64,000 nucleotides of DNA from Fistulifera solaris (taxonomy: Eukaryota; Bacillariophyta; Bacillariophyceae; Naviculales; Stauroneidaceae): assembly GCA_030295235.1 (NCBI GenBank), contig AP026154.1, positions 62,001 through 126,000 of the forward strand, written 5' to 3'. Shown here one piece after another: positions 53,213 through 63,529 of this stretch. The notes beneath the pieces are model-generated. The model had not been told where the DNA came from and searched no databases. It worked only from the letters and a program-made list of their open reading frames with translations. The position numbers and the translations under genes were made by a program. Within the stretch, counting starts at the first letter, position 1; every line of letters begins with the position of its first letter.

Positions 53213-53698
53213 CTATAGGAGTCGATTGAAGTTCTTTAAGGCGGTGTTAGGGAAATTGCAGGTGACACCGCAATCGCTAGCTGCCGTCGATCCATAGAGA
53301 ACTGCATAGCAATCAAACGCCTTTCCTGGCTGAATACGGCAACTTTCAGCATTGTCGGAAAGAGCATCTGTGTCATCACAATCCCAGTCAAAACTCTCTT
53401 CCTTTAGGTAATTCCGCGCAGCATGCAAAAACAGTTCTACATCTCCTGTTGTGCAATCCGCAATGCAAAAACACTCTTGCGTGCCCGCTCCTCCTTTAAG
53501 TACATATTCACTCCATTTGCCAGCTTCCAAATCAATCGTTAATTCTTTTCCTCGTTCTAACTCGGGAACATTGTTTCGAGCTCGTCCCGAGAAGAAGAGA
53601 TTTCGGGGATCGCGAGGGAAGATATCCTCATCCCAGAGTGCGGTTGTAGGAGCCACAAGTAGCCACAAGAGCGATGCAATCAAAGAGGAAGGATGCAT
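53213..53698 (-). CDS. Secreted Cys-containing protein, PPC-like fold possible
   Basis: An intact 161-aa frame with ATG 53698. The signal peptide (MHPSSLIASLLWLLVAPTTA) is followed by ELTIDLEAGKWSEYVLKGG and FCIADCTTGDVELFLHA. Eight or so Cys include DWDCDDTD, ESCRI and DCGVTCNFPN. The block of a polar hydrophobic strand, then a cysteine-bridged strand, then VELFL, is reminiscent of bacterial pre-peptidase C-terminal domains (beta-sandwich). That is tentative. No anchor is seen, so the protein is probably extracellular or periplastid. Confidence 0.65.
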   Translation of the reverse strand: MHPSSLIASLLWLLVAPTTALWDEDIFPRDPRNLFFSGRARNNVPELERGKELTIDLEAGKWSEYVLKGGAGTQECFCIADCTTGDVELFLHAARNYLKEESFDWDCDDTDALSDNAESCRIQPGKAFDCYAVLYGSTAASDCGVTCNFPNTALKNFNRLL

Positions 53699-54241
53699 GA
53701 TGGTTGTGTGGTGATTATTGTGTTTGTGAGAGAATCTGTGAATATTGTGTGTTGGAAAACGTTGAGGACGAGGAATCGACTTATAACAAGTAAATCGAAG
53801 ACATACTACGTGTTCTGTAGAATGGAGGGAGGGAAATTCAACGGAACAACTCGTCCGTTGGATTGTGACAGCAGTCGCCTGAGTTTGTGAGTCCCGAATG
53901 TCTTTCGTCTACACAAAAACAATATACTCTGTCATGAATGACGTTTACAAAATGTCCCACGCTCCGCCATTCACCATGACCCAAAAAGCAACTTGAATCT
54001 CGGATGAGGCGCGGGCATGTTCCTCTAGAGCAGCTTGATAATTGCAGTCCACTATTATTGACTAGTTTCTCCGTATCATACTTATTGCTCTTTTCCTCTT
54101 CTTCACTGGTAATACTATCGACGTACAAGTAAATTGTTGCTAGCACCTTAGCAAGCACCGCGGAAGAGAGGGTTCATTCTCTTCAAGAAAAGAAACAAAG
54201 CAGCAGAGCACAGAAGTTCTTTGATAACCACAAGAAGCAAA
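53699..54241. other. Intergenic region, divergent promoters
   Basis: About 540 bp between the secreted protein (minus) and the transporter (plus). No gene is supported. The minus-strand frame at 53838-54158 has no recognised content. Confidence 0.35.
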
Positions 54242-55464
54242 ATGGCTGTTCTTAACATTGCCACGTAAGTTCTAAGGATGCATTTCTCAGAATAGGACTG
54301 TCTCTTAAGCCTATTCCTTACAATGATTTTATTCGCTTTTCATCATTTCACAGTATTTGGCTTCTCATTTGGACGGTGAACAATATCGGCGTCACTTTAC
54401 TCAACAAAGCGGCGTTTGCTACTGTTCATTTTCACTATCCTTACTTTCTCAGTGCAATTCACATGCTTTGTAATTACTTGGGAAGTGTGTTGGTATTTTG
54501 GTCGTTGGATCGAACAGCCAAGGGCAGCGGTAACTGGGTTACCAACTTGCTCGGCAAAGACGTGCATCGACAGACTCTCGACGCCAAGGGACGTAAACTC
54601 ATTTTGGCGTTTTCGGTCATTTTCAGTCTCAACATTGCGATCGGGAATGTGAGCCTCTCGTATGTGTCTGTGAACTTCAATCAAGTCCTCCGCAGTTTAG
54701 TGCCCGCTATCACCATTGCCATGGGAATGTGTCTCGGAAAGACGTTTAGTTCGAAGCGACAACTCGCGGTCGTACCGATTATCGTCGGGGTCGCCATGGC
54801 GACGTTTGGTGACATGAGTTACACTGCCTTGGGATTTTGTTACACCGTCGCCTGCGTGTTGCTGGCGGCTCTCAAAGTCGTCGCTTCGGGAGAAATGCTC
54901 ACGGGCAGTTTGAAGTTGCATCCCGTCGATCTCTTAGCTCACATGGCCCCACTGGCGTTAATACAGTGTCTGGTATTGAGTGTTCTCACGGGAGAGCTCA
55001 CTGATATTATGCGTCGCTGGCCGGTCGATTTGGGTCCCTTTTCTCCCGCGGGTGTCTATCCGATGCTCGTCGTCTGGCTGTCTGGTTTCTTGTCCTTTTC
55101 TTTGAATATCTGCTCCTTGCAAGCGAACAAACTGACATCTCCATTGACACTCTGTATTGCAGCCAATGTCAAACAAGTGCTCATGATCGCCTTTTCTACA
55201 GTCGTGTTTCAAACCGAAATCACGGCATTGAATGGAGCCGGAATTCTGGTGGTTTTGGCAGGATCGGCCCGGTATTCGTATGTCTCTGTCATGGAAAAGC
55301 AAGGAGCCGACAAGGCATCCAAAACAGAGGACAGAAAGGAAGATGTCGATGTCGAACAACAAAGTCTGCTGTCTTCAAGAGAAGAAAACAACAAAAATGA
55401 GAGTGAGATGGTACCCGTAGCTACTCCGTCCAAGCGTGGTTTCATGAGTTTCCGACACAATTGA
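54242..55464 (+). CDS. Triose-phosphate/nucleotide-sugar transporter family protein
   Basis: Exon 1 (54242-54264) encodes MAVLNIA and joins exon 2 (54354-55464) through an 89-bp intron (donor GTAAGT, acceptor TTTCACAG), giving 377 aa. The TPT/EamA-like membrane protein has about ten helices: [20 protein letters not shown], then [20 protein letters not shown] (the family signature [16 protein letters not shown]), then [16 protein letters not shown] and [20 protein letters not shown]. The C-terminus is a hydrophilic acidic/Lys tail. Members move UDP- or GDP-sugars, or triose/phosphate esters across Golgi, ER or plastid membranes. No presequence is visible, so a Golgi or ER transporter is more likely than a plastid one. 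Confidence 0.9.
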
Positions 55465-55883
55465 CACAAACTTAGTATATAAGACAGTTTTCATATCAGA
55501 TTTTAATAATTTGATTCTTCGGGTGAAATGCATAGTCGTAGACTCGTTGGATGCAAGAATCCTCCCTGTCATTGGATGAAGGAAAATGAGGCCGAGAACG
55601 TCGCGGGACTGGATTACGGAACCGACAATTGAGGAGTGAGTACTTGGCACAAGTCCCTGGTAGCCTGGTAGTACAAGAATTCTTTTAACTTTGAACCAAT
55701 ACGCTCTCTTTTTATGGCGCGCGCTCATCGTCGACGCATCACCTGCATTTTTGTGCACCGCTAATAAATATTTTTTTTTGCAACGCGCTTCTATTCGTTG
55801 TCTTTCATTATTACACAATCAACTTCTCAAGCTTTATACTTCGTATCTTGATCCGGCTGTTAAACCCTTTTTACTGGTGAGAA
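55465..55883. other. Intergenic, no gene recognised
   Basis: About 420 bp between the transporter and the next gene. The minus-strand frame at 55375-55818 overlaps the transporter and has no domain. A T-rich run (55770-55779) lies near the right end. Confidence 0.35.
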
Positions 55884-56943
55884 ATGGCTGGGGAAGATGA
55901 TTCGGATAAATTTTCTGATGAGGATGATATTCAAACGATGATGCAGAAAAATTCGCGCAAGCGTTACCAGGAAGAAGAGGAGGATGAAGATGAAGAAGAA
56001 GAGGACGACGATGCTTCTTCGACAGCGTCTAGCAGAGACGGTGCACCTCAAATGTCATTTCTGGAAACGATGCAACTGATGAAAAAGCAAAAAGAAATGA
56101 AGCGTTTGAGTTTATTACAAGATGATGACGACGACGACTCGGACGATGACATTATCGTCGCCGAAAAGGATACATGTCCTCCTCCTGCTACTACCGCTGC
56201 TGCTGTACCACCAGCCGCCTCGAGACCTATTGTGACACTGGATGATTCATCCGATGAAGACGAAGCCACACAACAACGCGTCAAGCAGTCACTGATGATG
56301 ACGGATCCTTCGTTACAGAGATTACAACACGCACGTCTCTTAGCGCAAAGCAAAGGCGGTGATCACACACAAATTTTGGAAGAGCAAGCTGAATATTACG
56401 CCACTCAACATGCCCATTTGACGCGGAGAACTTACTTTGACATTCAGCCCATCTGGAATGCTCCTTCGGAGGCCTTGCAGAAATTGCCGCCTATCGTACG
56501 CGTGAAACGGACGCCCGAGATGGCGCAAGTGCATCACTTGACGGCACAGTTGTTGAAACAACTGGAATTCAAACGCGCGGAGCATTATACGGTAGCCTTG
56601 CGTCTCGATAATCGCTTGTTGGGTGGGCACGAGCTTGTTTCGAAATTGAAGAATGGCAATTTGCAAGCCGTATTGTATCACGATGGTGTAATGCTGAAAA
56701 AGGCTGCATCTGTGCCCAAGAAAAAGATGATACGCTTGACTGTGCGAAGTCCGGACGGAAAAAAGCGAGCAAGTTTTTCAAATAGGAGAGTCCGATCAGT
56801 TTTCAGAACTCATGGAGCAGTATTATCAGAAGAATCAAGTACGTGTTACCCTGCACTTTGATGGCGAAACCTTGCGACCAAATCAAACTCCCAAAATGAT
56901 GGACATGGAGGACGAAGATTTGATTGATTCAAGATCAGCATAA
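55884..56943 (+). CDS. Rad60/Esc2-type SUMO-like domain protein, one frame break
   Basis: ATG 55884 opens an acidic Asp/Glu-rich disordered half (residues 1-170, with TDE-like clusters). Two ubiquitin-like beta-grasp modules follow. The first is weak (VRVKRTPEMAQVHHLTAQLL). The second is clear: KMIRLTVRSPDGKK, then, after one extra base in the T5 run at 56774-56778, FQIGESDQFSELMEQYYQ, VRVTLHFDGETLRPNQTPK and MDMEDEDLIDS. This final box (LxFDGxxLxxxxTPxxLDMEDEDxID) is the SUMO-like domain of Rad60/Esc2/NIP45. Corrected length is 352 aa. The family works in DNA-repair and SUMO regulation in the nucleus. Confidence 0.75.
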
Positions 56944-57176
56944 TGCAAATCGTACCCTCTAAAGTACACCTCAATATCTCATTTAAAATTCTTATCTCGT
57001 CCCCTTCGAGTTTGCTATTTGCCACAGATGACCCTTCAATGTCTTCACGAGACTAATTTGGAAATAATCTATAGCCAATACTGATCTATGAAGAAGCTGG
57101 TGTAGCGTCTTTTTATTATGTAATGAATTAGGGGTATGGAAAATTGCTGGAAACAAATATCAAAACAAACTCGACG

Positions 57177-57755
57177 TCATAAAAGTGGGTGTTCTGCCAC
57201 TTGCGCGTCGCTTTGCGCGAGCTTGAAGGCAAAAGAACGCGAAGTACTACTCCATATCCGACTGGCGGAGCGCAAGAGATGGTCATCCTGAGTAGTTTGT
57301 TGTAGCTCCAGTACACTCTCAATCGTTTTTAGTCGCTGGTGCTGCAAGCGTCTGCACAGAAAAGTCTCGTAACCTCTTACTGTTGATTTCGCGAGCGAAG
57401 ATAAGACGGAAGGCTCGACCTTGTTGCTGTCTTGTTCATTGTCTAGCAAGCTTTCAAGAGCTTGAAGGAAAGGGTCCTTTTCCCGGAGAACATCCTCAAC
57501 TTGGGTTTTTCGTTCTGATTGAAATTTCTCGTAATCAGCTTTGGAATAGTACAATTCTTCCTTATCGACCAAGCTCGTTGCCGCAGTGTATTCATGAATT
57601 TTTGGTGATAAAGCATCGAAGCGAATCATACAAAAATCAGAGCCCAGTTCGGTGAGACTGCAATCTGTTTCAAGTGTTCGTTCCGAGTGCTTGGTGGGCC
57701 CCCTTTGTCGACGCTTTGCGCCATGCTTCTTCGCAAACAAGAATTGTTTCCACAT
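57177..57755 (-). CDS. Hypothetical helical protein, 192 aa
   Basis: An intact frame with ATG 57755 and a basic start (MWKQFLFAKKHGAKRRQ). Later blocks are YYSKADYEKFQSERKTQVED, VRGYETFLCRRLQHQRLK and a basic-hydrophobic C-terminal helix. I recall a widespread diatom family with a similar RGYE/RGLE-(C)-RL motif, but have no name or function. No signal peptide or membrane segment. The R-x-L-Q/C cluster might bind another protein. It is convergent with the SUMO-like gene at 55884-56943. Confidence 0.6.
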   Translation of the reverse strand: MWKQFLFAKKHGAKRRQRGPTKHSERTLETDCSLTELGSDFCMIRFDALSPKIHEYTAATSLVDKEELYYSKADYEKFQSERKTQVEDVLREKDPFLQALESLLDNEQDSNKVEPSVLSSLAKSTVRGYETFLCRRLQHQRLKTIESVLELQQTTQDDHLLRSASRIWSSTSRSFAFKLAQSDAQVAEHPLL

Positions 57756-58738
57756 GATGCTACAATGTATTTTTATGAGAAGAGGAGCAGCGCGTCAAAA
57801 CTGAGGAGACGGCAAAGTGACTGCGGTTTTTAGAGTCAGAAAAGGTGAACGGTCAACAATGAACAATGAACACTGCTCAGAGGCAAGATGATGAATGATA
57901 AGAGAAATAAGAAAAGTCTTTTGAAACGTTGGCACAATTACGTCACACTACTGATTCTCACAGCGGCAATCGGCAATTTATGCACAAGGAAATGTCCAAC
58001 GACAGGAGTCTACACACACTGCCTGTCACACGAAATGATGAATACATCAAATTGTACAATGTTCATTCGACGTTTAATGTCTTACGGTAACGAGTATCAA
58101 CAGGAAAAAGGATGCATGAATGAATGATAAGACAAGGTTGAAATTTATTGAAACAATTAGTACATTCCATAGTGTTCCAGTGTCGAACCAAAATAAAATC
58201 TAAGTCTAGAGGGTCTAGGCGGTATCATTCCATGAATGGATTCAGTCAGGAGTCGTTTTAGTACACGTAAGCCTGAGCAACGTGTATTAGTTCAATTCTG
58301 CAAAGCCCATTACGTTGTATTAGCTAAAAAACGATCCAGCCATCTCAGTATTTAACTCTCAATCGAACGAAGGTTGAGTTGGAATTGATGAAGAGGTGAT
58401 GATAGCGCGTCTCGGGCAGAATCGCGATGGGATTGATGTTGTTGTTTGAATTGAATCTATTCGTTTTTAATGGCCGTGATATTCTGATTGTATTTGCAAG
58501 CTATATTTGTCATGATCTCTTCCTTACTCATCGAAAATCTTGCTATGCGATGCCATTCTTTCGAAGGTTAGTTTTCGACGACTTTCACCAAGACTGAAGT
58601 AAGTCATGAACCACAAGGAAGGTCGTGGTCGCATCGCGTCTCGCGTCGTGAAGGTCGCAACTCGCAACCCCGCCGCAACAAGCTCGCAACAAGGATGTAC
58701 GATGATGCGCAAACACAATATGCATTGACGAGACAACA
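57756..58738. other. Intergenic, no gene recognised
   Basis: About 980 bp upstream of the HAD gene. The 79-codon frame at 57888 is not convincing. The region includes an ATTCAGTCAGGAGTCG segment (58240-58255), a loose relative of the GACTG palindrome. Confidence 0.35.
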
Positions 58739-59572
58739 ATGGCAGCTCTATTGATCCTGCTCTTTTGGGTTTCCTCGCTTCTAATAACGCCCCTTGAAGC
58801 ATTATCGAATTTTTACACGCAAGTCATCAGTGATGTCGATGATACACTCAAAAGCAGCGGAGGACTCAATGTCGCGGGGGTTGCTTTAGGGGGCGTTGAT
58901 GTACAGTACGAAAGAGGGGTCGTCTATCCGGGTGTCGCCGAATTTATGTTTCAGTTGAGCAGCAACAACGTTGCTACACCGGCAAAAGTGGCCATACTGA
59001 CGGCGCGAGCGGAAGAATTCAAAGCCGCGCTGGAATTAAAGGCATCCAGCTCCCTCGCACGCAAGTTTGCGCAAGCGGGAGAACGGGCTGGTGTATCCGG
59101 ATGGGGAATCGGACCCGTACTCTATGGAAGTGTAGCGGAGTGGGTGATTCAGGATCGTAAAGGGCTACGAAAATTTACCAACTTTGAACGACTCTTGCAG
59201 CAAGACCCAACTGGGGAAGTACTTCGTTATGTTTACGTGGGCGATACTGGAGAATTAGATCAGCAAGCGGCAGAAACCATGCTTAGGGAATATCCAGAAA
59301 TTGTGCAAGCGGTGTTTCTACACGTAGTATCGGGGGAGTTGGGTGATGTTTTTATCCCACCTCCCAAATTGATCAACGGACGGCCCGTCATCTTTTTTCG
59401 CACCTACGTAGGTGCCGCGTTGGCAGCCGTTGAACTGGGTTTAATGCCACGAGAAGGACTTGTGCAAGTCATTGACGCTTCTGTGCTAAGCCTAGCCGAT
59501 GAACCGCGGTCCAGCGACAAATGGAAGGACCTAGAAGTAGACATGGAGCGTGCAGTGATCGTTTTGAATTGA
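58739..59572 (+). CDS. APP1-like HAD phosphatase with signal peptide
   Basis: An intact 277-aa frame with ATG 58739. A hydrophobic start (residues about 2-22, MAALLILLFWVSSLLITPLEA) precedes the HAD catalytic motif VISDVDDTLKSSGG (D-x-D-x-T), then KVAILTARAEEFKA (motif II-like T/S), a lysine region and RYVYVGDTGELDQQAAE (motif IV GDTG-DxxA). This matches the App1-type phosphatidate phosphatase catalytic domain (DUF2183). Yeast App1 has an additional middle and N-terminal region not present here, and yeast App1 lacks a signal peptide. An ER or plastid lumenal location is therefore inferred. The substrate may be a lipid phosphate, but that is not proven. Confidence 0.78.
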   Translation: MAALLILLFWVSSLLITPLEALSNFYTQVISDVDDTLKSSGGLNVAGVALGGVDVQYERGVVYPGVAEFMFQLSSNNVATPAKVAILTARAEEFKAALELKASSSLARKFAQAGERAGVSGWGIGPVLYGSVAEWVIQDRKGLRKFTNFERLLQQDPTGEVLRYVYVGDTGELDQQAAETMLREYPEIVQAVFLHVVSGELGDVFIPPPKLINGRPVIFFRTYVGAALAAVELGLMPREGLVQVIDASVLSLADEPRSSDKWKDLEVDMERAVIVLN

Positions 59573-60065
59573 GAGTCTGGCTGTTGGCTTCAAATGATCC
59601 ACGGCGGCGCTCTTCTTCCCCGAGGACAGTGCGGCAATTGATGATTGCTTCTACAGATGTCGATCAAAGCGTTTTGATCTACGCAGTTGCTGCTTTCGTT
59701 TGCCTCTTTCCCGTAAATCATGCTATTGGAAGTGACGGATGACATTCTTGCAGCAAAGTTGATACTAAGTAACAATGTGGTGTTGTTGTTCACACTCGTG
59801 ATTCGTGTTTGATTTATTCGAGGCGACATAGAGCTGTGCCCGATTTTTTACATTTTCCAGTGGCACTGTTTCGTCGTCAAACCTTCTTCGCGATGATTCA
59901 ATTATAAGTAAATAACGTCGGCGTTTGAGTTGTGATAAGTTTTCGTCGCAGTGGATGCTTCAAAATTAACCAAGACGAGAAGCTTGTGCATTGAAGATGA
60001 ATGTCAAATTGCTAGCAATTATTTTTACACACTAGAGTAATGCATTCGTTTTGCTGATCGTTTGT
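59573..60065. other. Intergenic between convergent genes, no gene recognised
   Basis: About 490 bp downstream of both flanking genes. The overlapping frames at 59590-59829 have no domain. Confidence 0.35.
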
Positions 60066-60755
60066 TCAGGCTGCAGCTGCGCATTCAGTTATGTAGACGC
60101 TTTCAATGTGGTCATTGAGCTCTTCAACTAGTTCGAAAAGGTCATCAAATTGCTCGTTAGCGTCTTCGCACGTTGGGAAAGCGAATAGGATCCCCGATAG
60201 AGCCACCATTTTGTATAAAGCTAGCTGTCGAATGAGAAATATCTCTTCTTCTTCGTGAGACAGTTGATTCAGAGTTTTTAATGATATTTTGAAAAACGCG
60301 GACGATTGTCCGAGGTGATCTCTTTGGTGATAAATATCTTTCGTTTGACTGGCAGCATAAAGGTGGGCTATGCCAAGGTTGATGACGATGATGGCTGCTT
60401 GAATAGTATGGTTGCTGTAGTGCATGGTCCGGACGTCGCATATCCGGATTGCGTATAGCTGATGAAAATCGAAGTGCAATGAACTAATTGCTTGAAATGA
60501 AGAAGTGAGATCCCGTATCGAAATGTCTTTGCTGCCGGACTTTCGGTGAGCTTCACAAGCCACGAGGGGCGGTACGTCCATGGAGGATAAGTGTCGGTCA
60601 CCGATCGCAACCTTGGGGTCGACCGCATGTTGTAGAACCCTCGTCGCGCAGAGAAAAGTGTCGATCGCTTTCGCGTAATATCCATGCTCAAGAAAGTTCA
60701 CGCCCGCATTGTTGAAGGCGATGGCCGATCGTGAAATTGGTTCAGCTTCCGGCAT
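60066..60755 (-). CDS. TPR-like helical protein, 229 aa
   Basis: An intact frame with ATG 60755. The first repeat-like block, AIAFNNAGVNFLEHGYYAKA, followed by IDTFLCATRVLQ, fits a TPR helix pair. Further helices such as AAIIVINLGIAHLYAAS and HLGQSSAFFKISLKTLNQLS have a TPR rhythm, and the final acidic helix is DDLFELVEELNDHI. Similar short TPR-like proteins form large families in diatoms. It is probably a protein-binding scaffold in the cytosol. Residues beyond the first pair are less certain. Confidence 0.65.
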   Translation of the reverse strand: MPEAEPISRSAIAFNNAGVNFLEHGYYAKAIDTFLCATRVLQHAVDPKVAIGDRHLSSMDVPPLVACEAHRKSGSKDISIRDLTSSFQAISSLHFDFHQLYAIRICDVRTMHYSNHTIQAAIIVINLGIAHLYAASQTKDIYHQRDHLGQSSAFFKISLKTLNQLSHEEEEIFLIRQLALYKMVALSGILFAFPTCEDANEQFDDLFELVEELNDHIESVYITECAAAA

Positions 60756-61869
60756 GGATAATGTTTATTTGGTTGGAGTTTGAATTTATGCAGACAGAAT
60801 AGATTTATTTGCAAATGCCGATTGCAGCTGGCACAGGTAAGCAGATCGTTTTGGATTTAAAGGCCGGGCCGTAATTGTCGAAATTCGGCCTGTGTCGTAC
60901 ACTTTGCGGAGAAAAGAGTACTGAAAATCCATCGGACATTTGCGGACATGAATTATTTCTCCGCATTTTGACATCTTTTTCCTTACTTTATTATTGTTCA
61001 CTCGGCGGACTTTATGCTTAAGCAGCCGAACTCTACGCATTGATAGGCGGAAACTAGGACGAAAAATGAACGACTAGCCAGCAATACTGGACTGATAGAG
61101 AACTCGTCTCTGGAATAGAGCTAATACTCAGTTGTCAGTTCCTGGATTTGTAGAACCGAGAAATTAGAAAATGGACAGAAGACCGATGCTATTTATGAGT
61201 TGCGAACTCTATAGCTTCAAGGATCTGATCGATCCCGAAAGCCAAAACGGTTAAGGCCTAGGAGGTACGAGGGAAAGCTACTGGTACAAGTACTTGTGTT
61301 CACCCTTCACCCTTTACCCTTCACCCCGTGCAACTTGCCGCTTGTCGACTTCTCCAAACGCGCTTAAAGTAAGAAAAATAATAACTTTATGATACTACAT
61401 CCTTGTATCGGACCAAAAACCAAAGAGGAATAAAGGTACAGTTTGTAAAGGAAGGGAAGCTTGCGGCAATGAGCTGACCAACAGTTACTAGGTGGAGAAT
61501 GGAGAACAAAGAACATACTATCCAGTAAACGACGCGATTACTTGGCAATTAGCGACTCTAAGTCATTGATTGCATAAGCAACCTATTGGGCCACATAGAA
61601 CAATGAATAATAATGTTGCCTTGTCGACAGATCGACAGATCGACATTCCATGCGGCATGCGGCAAAGTGCTCTACCAGTGACTGCGCTGGATTTTCAACA
61701 GAACTCAGTAGTCCACCACAGACGTGGACTCGCCCTATAAGCTTTAGTAGGTGCGACTCCTCCGCAACGCCTTATTCTCTTGCATTCGGTGTACGACGTT
61801 GGCGAAACAATCTAAAGAACAAAAATGTCCACGACATTATGCTTGTAGTCACTAGTCTAGAGCTTCTCT
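60756..61869. other. Intergenic, no gene recognised
   Basis: About 1.1 kb. A minus-strand 84-codon frame at 60786-61040 is not supported. Otherwise only short open frames and (CACCCTT)-type repeats near 61300-61325. Confidence 0.35.
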
Positions 61870-62570
61870 TTATTGCTTGTTCGCCACTTTCGACAGGTAA
61901 ATCGTCCATACCAGTGAACAAAGATTCACGAAAAGTGGAATGTATTCCTTAGGAACGAGCGAAAAGCTCATGAGATCCACCAAGGGCCAAAAGCCGGCCC
62001 CGGCCAACCATGCTCCCGGCAGGTCTTGCTGAATTTTGCGGAGCCATCGCGATACGGTAAAGTTGCCCGCTTGCAGTAATCCGACGGCAAAAAAGATGCA
62101 GTTGAAGGCGGGGCCAAAGATCAGTTGCCCACAAACAGCTTTTTGTAATGTGCTCACCAACGAAGTCCCGGGCAAGAGACGAAAGATTGCTTCGTACCAG
62201 TAATGCGCGGCGGGTCCAAAGTAAAGTAACCCTATCAAAGCTCCGGCCGTAACTCGTTTGACATCAATGTGTTGGTTGTTCTTTCCTTCCAAACGCTGTG
62301 CCAAATAATCCGACAAGGCGAAAATGGCACATGCCGTAACACTTTTGGTATAAATGGGACGTTTTCCAAGTTGTACTGCATACCATGTTCCCAGTTTGGT
62401 AAGAGGCGCCAAAATGGGGAGCTCTTTTGCAGATGCTTCTGCGCCTCCACGCAGTTGCAAGGGCAACGCTCGAGTAGGAGTGACTAACGCTCTTGGCGTC
62501 GGAGCACGATGCGCCCAAGCATGGGTCGGTGAACAGAGAAGTAGTAGAAAAAGAACAAAGTCGACCGCAT
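61870..62570 (-). CDS. Mpv17/PMP22 family membrane protein, probably plastid; one frame break
   Basis: The main frame (62466-61870, 198 aa) is an Mpv17/PMP22 protein: four hydrophobic helices with WYAVQLGKRPIYTKSVTACA, LGxLYFGPAAHYWYEAIF, QLIFGPAFNCIFFAVGLL, the signature-like GAWLAGAGFWPLVDLMSFSL and VPKEYIPLFVNLCSLVWTIY. Upstream, ATG 62570 opens a signal peptide in another frame (MRSTLFFFL). One missing base in the A5 run at 62548-62552 joins them through THAWAHRAPTPRAL and GG. The cleavage site THA-W, with aromatic W at +1, resembles the ASAFAP motif of diatom bipartite plastid presequences. Mpv17 family members sit in mitochondrial, peroxisomal or plastid envelopes; the last is inferred here. 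Confidence 0.75.
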
Positions 62571-63529
62571 CTTATTTCTGCAGGCAAAAGAAGAAATAGA
62601 GACAGACGACCATGAATTGTTATTAAACAGTGAGATAAACGCTTCAATACAAACGTGTGACAACTCGTTTCGCTCTACTAGTCTCACTGTTTGCGATAAC
62701 GCTTTATCACGCACTCAAAATATAATTCTTGTTGTGATCTCAAACTTTAAAAAAAATATGACAGAATCATTGACACTAGAACGACGAAGACGTCTGTCTT
62801 GTTTGGTTCGATACACACCTCGGAGAATTGTGGTCTGATTCTCAAATGTAACACATAGATTTGGGTTCATTGTGGAATCGTTTTTCGTCATGGGTGTAGA
62901 ATTCGACGTACAAGCACAACAGACATTCCTAAAGACACTGTTTCAAAAAAGCCGACTTACGTTTTCCGTAGGTTGTCAATACAAAAAAAGAAAGTGTATA
63001 ATGAATGCTTACCGCGAGATCGTGATGAATCACAGTGGCATGGTGGTGTCTACGAAAGACGAAAGAGGATTCTTATTGAGCAACAAGGCCTCGTAGAGTG
63101 CTACAACAAGAATGCGATGGAGTTACCAGGTAAAGGATGTCAACAGAGAAAAACGGCGTAGATGAAACGTGCTTATTGTGTGGCAGTGAGAAAAAAGAAG
63201 GGGATTGATTCCTTACGGACAACAGACGACTCATGTCTCATGTCTGGTGTCCCACCAGGAGAGGAGGAGTCGTCATTCGTCGTCATCCCCAATAAGATGA
63301 CGTCATAACCCCAACCCTGGTCTGTGTTTTGAAGCGAAAGATCTTACGGAGTTTTTCGCATCGCGGCCATCGCAATCATACCCAACTTCCAGGAAACCTT
63401 TTTGGATGCAAATGCAACATAAGGGAGACGCAACAACGTCAAGCCGTCCAATAGTATCAGTTCATAAACGACAGAGTCGGATCATCAAAGTGTCTTTTAT
63501 AAAGGAAACAGAAATACAGAAATACCAAC
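62571..63529. other. Intergenic, no gene recognised
   Basis: About 960 bp with short frames only. It holds TACGGAGT at 63345-63352 and a few AAAGGTA-like motifs upstream of the peptidase start. Confidence 0.35.
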
